Origin: an uncultured Clostridia bacterium
GTDB taxonomy: Bacteria; Bacillota; Clostridia; Christensenellales; UBA1242
Reading direction: 5' to 3'
Assembly: GCA_944384485.1 (NCBI GenBank)
Contig: CALWTO010000032.1
Coordinates: forward strand, 1 to 35,926
Length of the DNA: 35,926 nt
Of this stretch, positions 14,089-21,446 are shown piece after piece. Numbering within the stretch: position 1 is the stretch's first letter; every line of letters starts with the position of its first letter. A program made the position numbers and the translations under genes. The notes below the pieces were generated by a model. The model made no database searches, was not told where the DNA came from, and was given only the letters and a program-made list of their open reading frames with translations.

Positions 14089-15372
14089 TTATGCAAAAAA
14101 GTTATCTATCTCATTCGAAAAATTGTTTTTTATTTTTTTCAAATCTTCTTCTCTTTCTTCTTTCATTTTACTAAAAAATTTTCCCAATTGCTCTTTAACT
14201 TTTGTATTTTTTTCTTCTATTAAATTCATTATATCTCTAACATAATTGGTTTCAGATTTTAATTCAGTATGATTGTCTACTTCTATTATTCTTTTTTTCA
14301 ATTTTTCTTTTATGATATTGTTAACTCTGGAAATAAATTCTTCATCTTCAAATTTATGAAAAGGTATATATTTATACATATATTGTTTCTCCGTTATATA
14401 CTCTTCCCATTCATTATTACTTAAGCACAAATTTCCTTCCTTATCAACACTGGTCAAACGATCATCTTCTAATTTAACATTTGCAAATCCTTCTTTATAA
14501 TCTTCAGCAAATTTAAATCTACCTTCTTGAAGTTTGCTATTTTCATCAATGTATCCCCAAGTAAATTCATCAAGTTTTACTGCAGCAAAACCTTCACTAA
14601 AATTATCTATATACTCAAATTTCCCTTCTTGTATTTTTCCTTGTTTATCAATAATAACCCAATTATTATTTTCTAATTTTACAATAGCATGTCCGTTGTG
14701 AAAATCGTGGACAGCTTCATATCGCCCTTCTTGAAGATTTCCATTTTTATCTATAAAACCCCACTTTCCATCATCTAATTGAACTGCAGCAAAGCCTTCA
14801 TGATAACTAGAAACATTATCAAACACACCATTTTGAAGATTTCCTTCTTTGTTTATAAAATACCATTTTTTATTTTGAGCTTGTACAGCGGCAAAACCTT
14901 CGCTGTAATCAAGAGCTTGAATATACCTGCCATCTTGAATATTTCCATGAATATCTATAAAAGCATAATTAACTTTAATAGAAGGCCATTTCCCCTCTCT
15001 TATTTTAACTGCAGCAAAACCTTCATGAAAATTACGAACTGTTTCATATGGCACTTCTATTAATCGTCCCTCTTTGTCAGCAAAGGCACACTTTCCACCT
15101 TTTAAACGAACAGCAGAAAAACCTTCGTTGTAGCTATTGGCAAATTCATACTCTCCATCTAAAAGCCTTCCCTCTTTGTTAATAAAAGAATATTTTCCAT
15201 CTTGTCTTTGAACAACTGCAAAACCTTCGCTAAAACTTTCAGCTTTTTTATATCTTCCTTCTAAAAGTTTTCCATAGGTATCCATAAATGCCCACTCATC
15301 ATTATCTAGCAAAACTCGAGCCAAACCTTCTTTATACTCATAAATTTTTTTAATTCCATTTGCTATTCTCAT
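14089..15372 (-). CDS. WG-repeat protein with C-terminal coiled coil
   Basis: 427 residues. Residues 15 to about 320 hold nine WG (KWG) repeats with a 34-residue period, each starting EGFAAVKL-like and containing a W/Y-x-F-I-D/N-x-x-G core and an L-x-x-G-x-Y/F segment. The fourth repeat has a seven-residue insertion (PSIKVNY), and the ninth is degenerate. Such repeats form beta-propeller-like or solenoid binding surfaces. From about 330 the protein changes to a charged, helical region likely to form coiled coils (KEKLKKRIIEV ... NLIEEKNTKVKEQLGKFF ... FSNEIDNFFA). There is no signal peptide or membrane segment. A good promoter lies upstream and the 33-residue ORF downstream. The role is unknown; WG proteins often serve as binding or scaffold modules. 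Confidence 0.85.
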   Translation of the reverse strand: MRIANGIKKIYEYKEGLARVLLDNDEWAFMDTYGKLLEGRYKKAESFSEGFAVVQRQDGKYSFINKEGRLLDGEYEFANSYNEGFSAVRLKGGKCAFADKEGRLIEVPYETVRNFHEGFAAVKIREGKWPSIKVNYAFIDIHGNIQDGRYIQALDYSEGFAAVQAQNKKWYFINKEGNLQNGVFDNVSSYHEGFAAVQLDDGKWGFIDKNGNLQEGRYEAVHDFHNGHAIVKLENNNWVIIDKQGKIQEGKFEYIDNFSEGFAAVKLDEFTWGYIDENSKLQEGRFKFAEDYKEGFANVKLEDDRLTSVDKEGNLCLSNNEWEEYITEKQYMYKYIPFHKFEDEEFISRVNNIIKEKLKKRIIEVDNHTELKSETNYVRDIMNLIEEKNTKVKEQLGKFFSKMKEEREEDLKKIKNNFSNEIDNFFA

Positions 15373-15403
15373 AGATTTTCCTTCTTTTTAATTAATTGAT
15401 TTT

Positions 15404-15432
15404 ATTGTAACAAATTTTTCATTTAATGTCAA
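15404..15432 (-). promoter_or_regulatory. Promoter of the WG-repeat gene
   Basis: Minus strand TTGACA (15427-15432), 17 bases, TACAAT (15404-15409), with a GAAGGA ribosome binding site before the ATG at 15372. Confidence 0.85.
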
Positions 15433-15440
15433 TATTAAAT

Positions 15441-15475
15441 AAAAAAGTTATTGCTTTTATTTTTACAATAACTTT
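15441..15475 (-). terminator. Terminator of obgE-yhbY
   Basis: Minus strand AAAGTTATTG (15466-15475) and CAATAACTTT (15444-15453) form a ten-pair stem, followed by a T run. It overlaps the yhbY stop and abuts the next promoter. Confidence 0.85.
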
Positions 15476-15779
15476 AAATAAGTTCAATGTGCTTAAAATC
15501 TTTTTTTGTGCTAAATTTATATACCACAACCATACTACCTATAACTTGAACAGGGAATGCGTTGAGTTTATTGCAAATTTCTTTGCAAATTTCTTTTGGT
15601 GAAAGTGGACAATTTTTTAAAACTTTGATTTTTATAAGTTCTCTTGCCTGTAAAAGAGCATCGATTGCGTCATATGAATTGTCTGTAAGACCTTCCTTGC
15701 CTATTTGCATAACACTATCAAGTGCATTTGCAAGACCTCTTAAATAAGCTCTTTGCTTTGTTGATATATTTTCAATCAT
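15474..15779 (-). CDS. yhbY: YhbY-family RNA-binding protein
   Basis: Single CRM-domain protein of 101 residues, a family associated with pre-50S ribosomal particles. The start LSTKQRAYLRGLA-like segment (here ISTKQRAYLRGLANAL), the middle LLQARELIKIKVLKNC and the C-terminal VQVIGSMVVVYKFS with its I-G-x-x-V-V-Y/L-Y-K pattern are diagnostic; the usual GxxG loop of the family reads IGSMVVVYK here. It lies 14 bases after obgE, another 50S assembly factor, a grouping that supports a joint role in ribosome maturation. The gene name follows the E. coli family name. Confidence 0.92.
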   Translation of the reverse strand: MIENISTKQRAYLRGLANALDSVMQIGKEGLTDNSYDAIDALLQARELIKIKVLKNCPLSPKEICKEICNKLNAFPVQVIGSMVVVYKFSTKKDFKHIELI

Positions 15780-15793
15780 AATTGCTCCTTTTA

Positions 15794-17062
15794 TTATTCA
15801 GTATACTCAAAAACAATGTCTTTTATTTGCACGCTATCGCCATTTTTTAATCCCTTTTCTTTAAGCATGTCAATAATCCCCATTTCTTTTAGTCTATTTT
15901 GGAAGTAAGCAAAAGAAACATTGTCAGAAAGCACAACCCCTCTTGTAAAATTATCAATTCTTCCACCTTCAACAACAAAAGTTCCATTATCAATTCTATA
16001 AATGTTGATAGAAGAAACATCTCTTGTATCAAAGTCGTTTTCTTCAATTTCAATAGCACTCTTTTTAGGCGTTTTTGAAAGTTTTTCAATAGTTACAAGT
16101 TTCAATTCTTCAATTCCTTGCATTGTCGCACCTGAAATTTTGATATAACTTACATTAATTTCTTTTTTAAATCTCTCTTCTCTTTCTTTCAGAGTTTCTT
16201 CATCAATTAAATCAATTTTTGATAAAACAGCAATTTGCGGAGTTTTACCAAGTTCTTTACTGTAATTTTCAAGTTCTTGATTTATTACTTTGTAATCTTC
16301 AATAAAATCACGACCATCACTTTCAGAGATGTCAACCAAATGCAATATCAATCTTACTCTTTCAACATGTTTTAAAAAGTAATGCCCAAGACCTTGTCCT
16401 TCACTTGCCCCCTCAATAAGTCCAGGAATATCTGCAACAACAAAAGTTTGACCTTTTACTTGGCATACTCCTAAATTTGGATATAAAGTTGTAAATGGAT
16501 AATTTGCAATCTTAGGATTTGCATTTGAAATACAAGAAAGTAAGGTCGATTTTCCAGCATTTGGGAAGCCTACAAGACCGACATCTGCAATAGTTTTTAG
16601 TTCCAAAATCACTTCTTTTTGAACTGTGGTTTCGCCCGTTTGTGAATAATGTGGAGCTTGTTTAATGGAAGATTTATAATAAGCATTTCCATGACCACCT
16701 TTGCCACCTTTTAGCGCAATAAACCTTGCGCCATTTTCATGCAAATCGGCAATAATTTTGTTTGTCTGTGCATCAATTAAAACTGTGCCACATGGAACCA
16801 TAATGACTTCATCTTTACCATTTGCCCCTGTCTGTAATTTTTTAGAGCCATCTTCACCATTTTGAGCGACAAACTTTTTCTTAAACTGAAAATTGTAAAG
16901 AGTATTTAAGTTTGAAGTTGCTTCAAAAATAATATCTCCACCTTTTCCACCTTCGCCACCGTCTGGGCCACCATTTGCTGTTTGAGCATTACGCAAAAAA
17001 GAGGTGGAACCTTTTCCGCCATTACCTGCTTTTATTGATATTTTTACTCTATCTAAAAACAT
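15794..17062 (-). CDS. obgE: GTPase ObgE/CgtA
   Basis: Essential GTPase involved in 50S assembly and in sensing cell energy and (p)ppGpp. 422 residues. The glycine-rich Obg fold occupies about 1-158 (GNGGKGSTSF, GGPDGGEGGKGGDI). The G domain follows with G1 GFPNAGKST (165-173), switch II DIPGLIEGAS (211-220) and the LSKIDL base-recognition motif, and a C-terminal OCT domain runs from about 345 to the end. It heads a two-gene unit with yhbY. Upstream, 83 bases separate it from nth and contain the small palindrome ATTATG-CAAAA-CATAAT, but I could not identify a convincing promoter there. Confidence 0.97.
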   Translation of the reverse strand: MFLDRVKISIKAGNGGKGSTSFLRNAQTANGGPDGGEGGKGGDIIFEATSNLNTLYNFQFKKKFVAQNGEDGSKKLQTGANGKDEVIMVPCGTVLIDAQTNKIIADLHENGARFIALKGGKGGHGNAYYKSSIKQAPHYSQTGETTVQKEVILELKTIADVGLVGFPNAGKSTLLSCISNANPKIANYPFTTLYPNLGVCQVKGQTFVVADIPGLIEGASEGQGLGHYFLKHVERVRLILHLVDISESDGRDFIEDYKVINQELENYSKELGKTPQIAVLSKIDLIDEETLKEREERFKKEINVSYIKISGATMQGIEELKLVTIEKLSKTPKKSAIEIEENDFDTRDVSSINIYRIDNGTFVVEGGRIDNFTRGVVLSDNVSFAYFQNRLKEMGIIDMLKEKGLKNGDSVQIKDIVFEYTE

Positions 17063-17145
17063 AAGTTTACCTCTTTTTTAATCGCTTACCTTTAATTTGT
17101 ATTTATTATGTTTTGCATAATACTATATTTTGTGGTAGTATGCAC

Positions 17146-17772
17146 TTATTTATGTTTTTTATCACTTACACAAATTTCAAAAAATGGACAATTTTCACAT
17201 ATCGGTTTTTGACTTTTACAAATATATCTTCCAAACAAAACCATTTGTAAATGCAAAGTCGCCCAATCTTTTTTATCGAAAATCTTATTTAATTGTATTT
17301 CGCATTTTAATGGATTTTCAGTTTTGACTAACCCCAACCTATTTGATACCCTTAAAACATGAGTATCAACAGCAATTGCTTGGCCTTTAAAAAACTCACC
17401 GATAACTACATTTGCAGTTTTTCTACCAACACCCGCCAAGCTTTGCAAATCTTTTTCATCGCTAGGAACTTCACCATTAAATTTTTCAATCAAATCTTTC
17501 GTCATTGACAAAATGTTTTTTGCTTTATTATGATAAAAGCCACATGAACGAATTTTATCTTCAAGTTGTTCTTGCGTTAAAGACAAAATTTTCTCAGGTG
17601 CATCATATTTTTCAAACAATTTTTCGGTAACAATATTAACCCTTTTATCTGTGCATTGCGCTGACAAAATCACGGCAACCAATAGTTGATATGCAGTTTT
17701 ATATTTTAGTTCGCATCTTGGATTTGGAAACAATTTATCAAGTCCAGTTTTTATCTTTTCGGCAATAAGCAT
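17146..17772 (-). CDS. nth: Endonuclease III (DNA glycosylase/AP lyase)
   Basis: Base-excision repair enzyme that removes oxidised pyrimidines and nicks abasic sites. 208 residues. The helix-hairpin-helix LQSLAGVGRKTANVV contains the catalytic lysine K118, and D136 (AVDTHVLRVSNR) is the catalytic aspartate. The four cluster ligands C185, C192, C195 and C201 have the C-x6-C-x2-C-x5-C spacing of the 4Fe-4S site. It starts eight bases after lysS and is probably co-transcribed with it. Confidence 0.97.
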   Translation of the reverse strand: MLIAEKIKTGLDKLFPNPRCELKYKTAYQLLVAVILSAQCTDKRVNIVTEKLFEKYDAPEKILSLTQEQLEDKIRSCGFYHNKAKNILSMTKDLIEKFNGEVPSDEKDLQSLAGVGRKTANVVIGEFFKGQAIAVDTHVLRVSNRLGLVKTENPLKCEIQLNKIFDKKDWATLHLQMVLFGRYICKSQKPICENCPFFEICVSDKKHK

Positions 17773-17780
17773 AACAGCCC

Positions 17781-19238
17781 CTATTTCATAAGAGGGAACA
17801 AAATTGAATCTCTTATATTAGGCAAATCAAAAATAAATTGCACAAATCTGTCTATACCAAATCCCAAACCAGAAATTGGAGGCATACCATGTTCCATAGC
17901 AAGCAAGAAATCTTCATCAACATCCATAGTTTCATCATCGCCTTGTGCTTTTTCAAGAAGTTGTTCTTCCAAATTTTTTCTTTGCAACATTGGATCAACA
18001 AGTTCTGAATATGCTTTTACAAGTTCTGCACCACCTGCAACCACCTGGAACACGTCAATTATCCTGTTGTCTTTATCGTTTCTTCTTGCAAGTGGTATTA
18101 AAACTGCTGGGTAGTTGTATAAAATTGTTGGATTTACAATTTCAGCTCTTATTTTTCTTTTGTAAATATAATCTACAAGAGTTCTTATTGTTTTACATTC
18201 TTCAAGTTCTGCAAATGAGAAAAGCCCTTTATCTACTACTTTTTGTTTAAATGCATCAACATCAGTTTCATTTAAAAAGTCAAACCCTAAAATTTCTTTC
18301 ATTCTTTCAACATAATTTATTCTTGGCCATTCTCCTGCGAAATCGATTTCTTGACCTTGATAAGAAATTTTTGTTGTTCCTAAACATTCATTTAAAAGTT
18401 TTGGAATCATGCCTTTGAAAAATTTGATATTATCTTCAAAATCCCAGTATGAAGCATACCATTCAACTTGAGTAAACTCTTGCAAGTGTGTTGGGTCCAT
18501 ACCTTCATTTCTAAAATCTTTTCCAAGTTCAAAAACTCTATCAAAACCAGCCCCAATACATTGTTTTAACCATGTTTCTGTTGCAATTCTCAAGTTACAT
18601 TCAATATCGAGTGCATTGTGATGAGTAAAGAAAGGCTTTGCACTAGCACCACTTACACTTCTTTGCAATACAGGAGTTTCAACTTCAATAAAACCATTAT
18701 CTTCAAGATATCTTCTTACAAAAGAAACAATTTTGCTTCTTGTAAGCATAATCTTTCTTGTGTCTTCGTTCATAACAAGATCAAGGTATCTTTGTCTATA
18801 TTTTGTTTCAGTGTCAGTAAGACCATGAAATTTTTCTGGGAGTGGTCTCAACGTTTTTGAAAGCAATGTAATCTTTTCGCATTTAACAGTTACTTCCCCT
18901 GTTTGAGTCAAATAAACTTCACCTTCAACCCCTACAAAATCAGCAATATCAATCATTTTTTTATAGAAGTCATAATCTTCTTCACTAAGTTCATTTCTTC
19001 CAACAGACACTTGAATTTTTGCATCAATATCTCGAATTTGAATAAAACCAAATTTACCCATTACTCTTTTAAATATAATTCTTCCAGCAATTTTAACCCT
19101 TTCGCCGACCTTTTCTCTTGCCTCTTTTATAGTGCAAGTTCTTTCAAATTTGGCTTTGTATGGAATTTCTCCCATTTCAATTAATTTAGATATTTTGTCC
19201 TTTCTAATGTCAACTTCATTTGATAAATTTTGTTCCAT
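17781..19238 (-). CDS. lysS: Lysyl-tRNA synthetase, class II
   Basis: Charges tRNA-Lys. 485 residues. The N-terminal OB-fold anticodon-binding domain spans about 50-150 (VKIAGRIIFKRVMGKFGFIQIRD). The class II core has motif 1 FIEVETPVLQ, motif 2 FELGKDFRNEGMDPTHLQEFTQVEWY and motif 3 GMPPISGLGFGIDRFVQFIFD near the C-terminus. ATG with an AAAGGAG ribosome binding site and promoter at 19296-19324. The leader is short, so there is no room for a T-box or L box. The next gene, nth, follows closely. Confidence 0.97.
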   Translation of the reverse strand: MEQNLSNEVDIRKDKISKLIEMGEIPYKAKFERTCTIKEAREKVGERVKIAGRIIFKRVMGKFGFIQIRDIDAKIQVSVGRNELSEEDYDFYKKMIDIADFVGVEGEVYLTQTGEVTVKCEKITLLSKTLRPLPEKFHGLTDTETKYRQRYLDLVMNEDTRKIMLTRSKIVSFVRRYLEDNGFIEVETPVLQRSVSGASAKPFFTHHNALDIECNLRIATETWLKQCIGAGFDRVFELGKDFRNEGMDPTHLQEFTQVEWYASYWDFEDNIKFFKGMIPKLLNECLGTTKISYQGQEIDFAGEWPRINYVERMKEILGFDFLNETDVDAFKQKVVDKGLFSFAELEECKTIRTLVDYIYKRKIRAEIVNPTILYNYPAVLIPLARRNDKDNRIIDVFQVVAGGAELVKAYSELVDPMLQRKNLEEQLLEKAQGDDETMDVDEDFLLAMEHGMPPISGLGFGIDRFVQFIFDLPNIRDSILFPLMK

Positions 19239-19295
19239 TTTTTCTCCTTTATTTTTTTAAAATTTTATGTAAAACAAAAATTTTCTTCATGTCTT

Positions 19296-19324
19296 AATTT
19301 ATCATAAAAAGAAAGATATGTCAA
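19296..19324 (-). promoter_or_regulatory. Promoter of lysS-nth
   Basis: Minus strand TTGACA (19319-19324), 17 bases, TAAATT (19296-19301). The -35 lies inside the 3' arm of the terminator of the preceding transglycosylase gene. Confidence 0.85.
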
Positions 19325-19351
19325 ACAAAACTTTTATGTTTAACATATCTT
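19313..19351 (-). terminator. Terminator of the lytic transglycosylase gene
   Basis: A 15-pair stem with one G-U: AAGATATGTTAAACA (19337-19351 on the minus strand) with TGTTTGACATATCTT (19313-19327), followed by TCTTTTT. Confidence 0.9.
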
Positions 19352-19355
19352 GCAA

Positions 19356-19898
19356 TCAACTTTTATATTTTCTTAAATAATAATTATAATTTTTATAAAC
19401 TTTATTTAAATAATCTTCTGTTTCTTTAAACGGAATTTTAAAAAGCGACTTCCCATCGCTAGAATATTCTTCATTTTTAAGCCAATTTGAAACATTACCT
19501 TGCCCAGCATTATATGCACATATAGCCAATTTTTCATCATTAAAATATTTTATTAAATATGAAAGATAGTAAGTCCCTATTTCCAAATTATATTTTACAT
19601 CAAAAAGTTTTTCTTGACTGTATTCTTTTCCTATTTTTGAAGCAACCCACTCCGCAGTTGTTGGCATTATTTGCATTATGCCACAAGCCCCTTTACTCGA
19701 TTGAGCACTTTCATTAAAGCCACTTTCACTGTTTACAACTGAAGCAATCAACGCACTTTTAACATCATATTCTTGCCCCAGCATTTCAATTTCTTCTTTA
19801 TATTTCATAGGATAAAAATAACTATAAAAACAATGCAAACAAAAAGTAAGCATTATCGCAACAATTAATAATGAAAAGATTGACAACATTGTTTTCAC
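19356..19898 (-). CDS. Membrane-anchored lytic transglycosylase (SLT domain)
   Basis: Peptidoglycan-cleaving enzyme, 180 residues. An N-terminal hydrophobic segment (about 4-22) is an uncleaved anchor or signal. The catalytic domain begins at about 40 and has E58 in NSESGFNESAQS, GACGIMQIMPTTAEW and AYNAGQGNVSNW, the three hallmark segments of the Slt family. The domain is oriented outside the membrane. The start is GTG at 19896-19898, or ATG at 19887-19889; neither has a strong ribosome binding site. Bacillota proteins of this size act in cell-wall remodelling and, in some species, spore germination; the precise role here is not shown. Confidence 0.93.
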   Translation of the reverse strand: MKTMLSIFSLLIVAIMLTFCLHCFYSYFYPMKYKEEIEMLGQEYDVKSALIASVVNSESGFNESAQSSKGACGIMQIMPTTAEWVASKIGKEYSQEKLFDVKYNLEIGTYYLSYLIKYFNDEKLAICAYNAGQGNVSNWLKNEEYSSDGKSLFKIPFKETEDYLNKVYKNYNYYLRKYKS

Positions 19899-19952
19899 AT
19901 TCTTATTTTATGAACATAAATAACTTATATACTTTTTATTTAAAAAAGAGCT

Positions 19953-20207
19953 TCAAATTTTTTCGAGCGAATTTCTTCCTTGAAATTGGCTATATTTAAA
20001 AAATCCTACAAATGCTCTAAAAGGTTTTGTTGCTAATAAATTTTTTGCAACCTGTAAAGCACTATAGGCAAATTTGACAGAAATGCCACATGCTCTACCC
20101 GCCTCTTTTGGGGTATTTACTATTTGGCAAAAAATACCATTACTTTTCAATAATTGAGAAAAATACAAAGTTTCGTTTCTAGAACTAAATATCGCAATAA
20201 TATTCAT
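19953..20207 (-). CDS. DUF3343 (Se/S carrier-like) protein
   Basis: 84 residues. The start MNIIAIFSSRNETLYFSQLL, then NGIFCQIVNTPKEAGRACGIS, matches the DUF3343 or putative Se/S-carrier family, whose conserved Cys-Gly is C40-G41 here; C27 is a second cysteine. Family members are thought to receive sulfur or selenium from a cysteine desulfurase or selenocysteine lyase. The divergent neighbour 71 bases away is such an enzyme, which fits. Ribosome binding site AAAGGAAG. No clear terminator. Transfer partner and substrate are inferred from the family and the neighbour, not shown. Confidence 0.8.
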   Translation of the reverse strand: MNIIAIFSSRNETLYFSQLLKSNGIFCQIVNTPKEAGRACGISVKFAYSALQVAKNLLATKPFRAFVGFFKYSQFQGRNSLEKI

Positions 20208-20252
20208 TCCAATTTACTTCCTTTTATCACACATTCCCTACATTTTCACTAT

Positions 20253-20280
20253 ATTGTAAATAGAAAGGAAAGTTTACAAT
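20253..20280 (+). promoter_or_regulatory. Inverted repeat around the cysteine desulfurase ribosome binding site
   Basis: ATTGTAAA (20253-20260) and TTTACAAT (20273-20280) form a perfect eight-base inverted repeat around 12 bases that contain the AAAGGAA ribosome binding site. The second arm ends in the first two bases of the ATG. It could be a protein operator or an RNA hairpin over the start. Confidence 0.6.
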
Positions 20281-21433
20281 GATTTATTTAGATAACAGCG
20301 CCTCAACTTTTGTTAAACCCAAGCAAGTAATAAACGCTGTAAATGATAGTTTGCTTCACTATTGCGCAAATCCTGGACGAAGCGGTCATAATGCAAGTAT
20401 TAAAAGTGCACTAATGGTAGAAAAAACAAGAGAAAATATTGCAAATCATTTTGGATTAAGCAATCCCCAAAATGTTATTTTTACTTACAATTGCACTTCT
20501 GCCTTAAACACTGCTATATTTGGGTTCGCAAAAAAAGGTTGTCATATTATTGCCAGTGAAAATGAACACAATTCTGTTTTAAGACCTCTAGAAAAACTTA
20601 AACAAGATGGAATAATAGAATATGATATCGCATATCAGCATAATCCAATCGGCATAACAATAGAAGATTTTTTGCCTTATGTGAAAAATAATACATCAAT
20701 GATAATATGCAACCATATTTCAAATGTAAATGGAGCAAAAGCCGAAATTGAAGGTATTGGAAAATTTTGCAAAGAAAAAAATATATTGTTTTTATTGGAT
20801 TGTGCACAAAGTTGTGGTCATGAAAAAATAGACATGGAAAAACAAAATATAAATCTGTTAGCTTTTGCCGGACACAAAGGTTTTTATGCTCCACAATCAA
20901 TTGGAGCATTGTTAATCAATACTGATAAAAAAATAGTTCCGCTTATTTATGGCGGAACAGGAACAAATTCTTTAGAGTTATTTCAGCCTGAAAATTTGCC
21001 TGAAAGACTAGAAAGCGGAACTGTAAGCACCCCTTTAATTATGGGATTAAACGCTGGTTTAAATTTTGTTGAAAACAATTTTGAAGATATAAAATACAAA
21101 CTTGATGATCTTTCAACTTATTTAAATTTTGAACTTAACAAATTAGATTTTAAAGTGTATACTCAACCTGAAAATTCAACTGGAGTTATCGCCTTTAACA
21201 TTGATGATTATGATTCAAATCAAATTGCCACAATTTTAAATGAAAGATACAACATTTGTGTTCGTGGTGGATACCACTGCGCGCCATTAAAACATAAGGC
21301 ACTTAAAACACTTGATCAAGGCGCTGTGAGAGTAAGTCTTTCATATTTTAACACTTTCAGCGAAATTCAACATTTACTTTATGCTTTAAAAAATATTCGA
21401 AACAAAATTTTTAAGCAAAATAAAAAAGGCTAA
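20279..21433 (+). CDS. Cysteine desulfurase / selenocysteine lyase family protein
   Basis: PLP-dependent class V aminotransferase-fold enzyme of 384 residues that mobilises sulfur (or selenium) from cysteine. The start MIYLDNSASTFVKP, the PLP lysine in LAFAGHKGFYAPQSIG, and the active-site cysteine in RGGYHCAPLKHK are clear. It matches the EF2568-type branch of the family (short, with VRGGYHCAPLxH), which in many Bacillota lies near selenium-related genes. The DUF3343 carrier-like protein is divergent upstream. No iscU- or sufU-type scaffold is nearby, which argues against a main Fe-S assembly role. The start ATG lies in the arm of an inverted repeat. It converges on pnp with a shared terminator. 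Confidence 0.9.
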   Translation: MIYLDNSASTFVKPKQVINAVNDSLLHYCANPGRSGHNASIKSALMVEKTRENIANHFGLSNPQNVIFTYNCTSALNTAIFGFAKKGCHIIASENEHNSVLRPLEKLKQDGIIEYDIAYQHNPIGITIEDFLPYVKNNTSMIICNHISNVNGAKAEIEGIGKFCKEKNILFLLDCAQSCGHEKIDMEKQNINLLAFAGHKGFYAPQSIGALLINTDKKIVPLIYGGTGTNSLELFQPENLPERLESGTVSTPLIMGLNAGLNFVENNFEDIKYKLDDLSTYLNFELNKLDFKVYTQPENSTGVIAFNIDDYDSNQIATILNERYNICVRGGYHCAPLKHKALKTLDQGAVRVSLSYFNTFSEIQHLLYALKNIRNKIFKQNKKG

Positions 21434-21446
21434 ACTAGCCTTTTTT
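21422..21446. terminator. Bidirectional terminator
   Basis: AAAAAAGGCTA (21422-21432), loop AAC, TAGCCTTTTTT (21436-21446). It serves the cysteine desulfurase on the plus strand and pnp on the minus strand, overlapping both stop codons. Confidence 0.92.

Noticed and set aside
19239-19295. T-box or lysine riboswitch before lysS
   Set aside because: About 50 bases of AT-rich leader with no conserved T-box sequence and no room for an L box.
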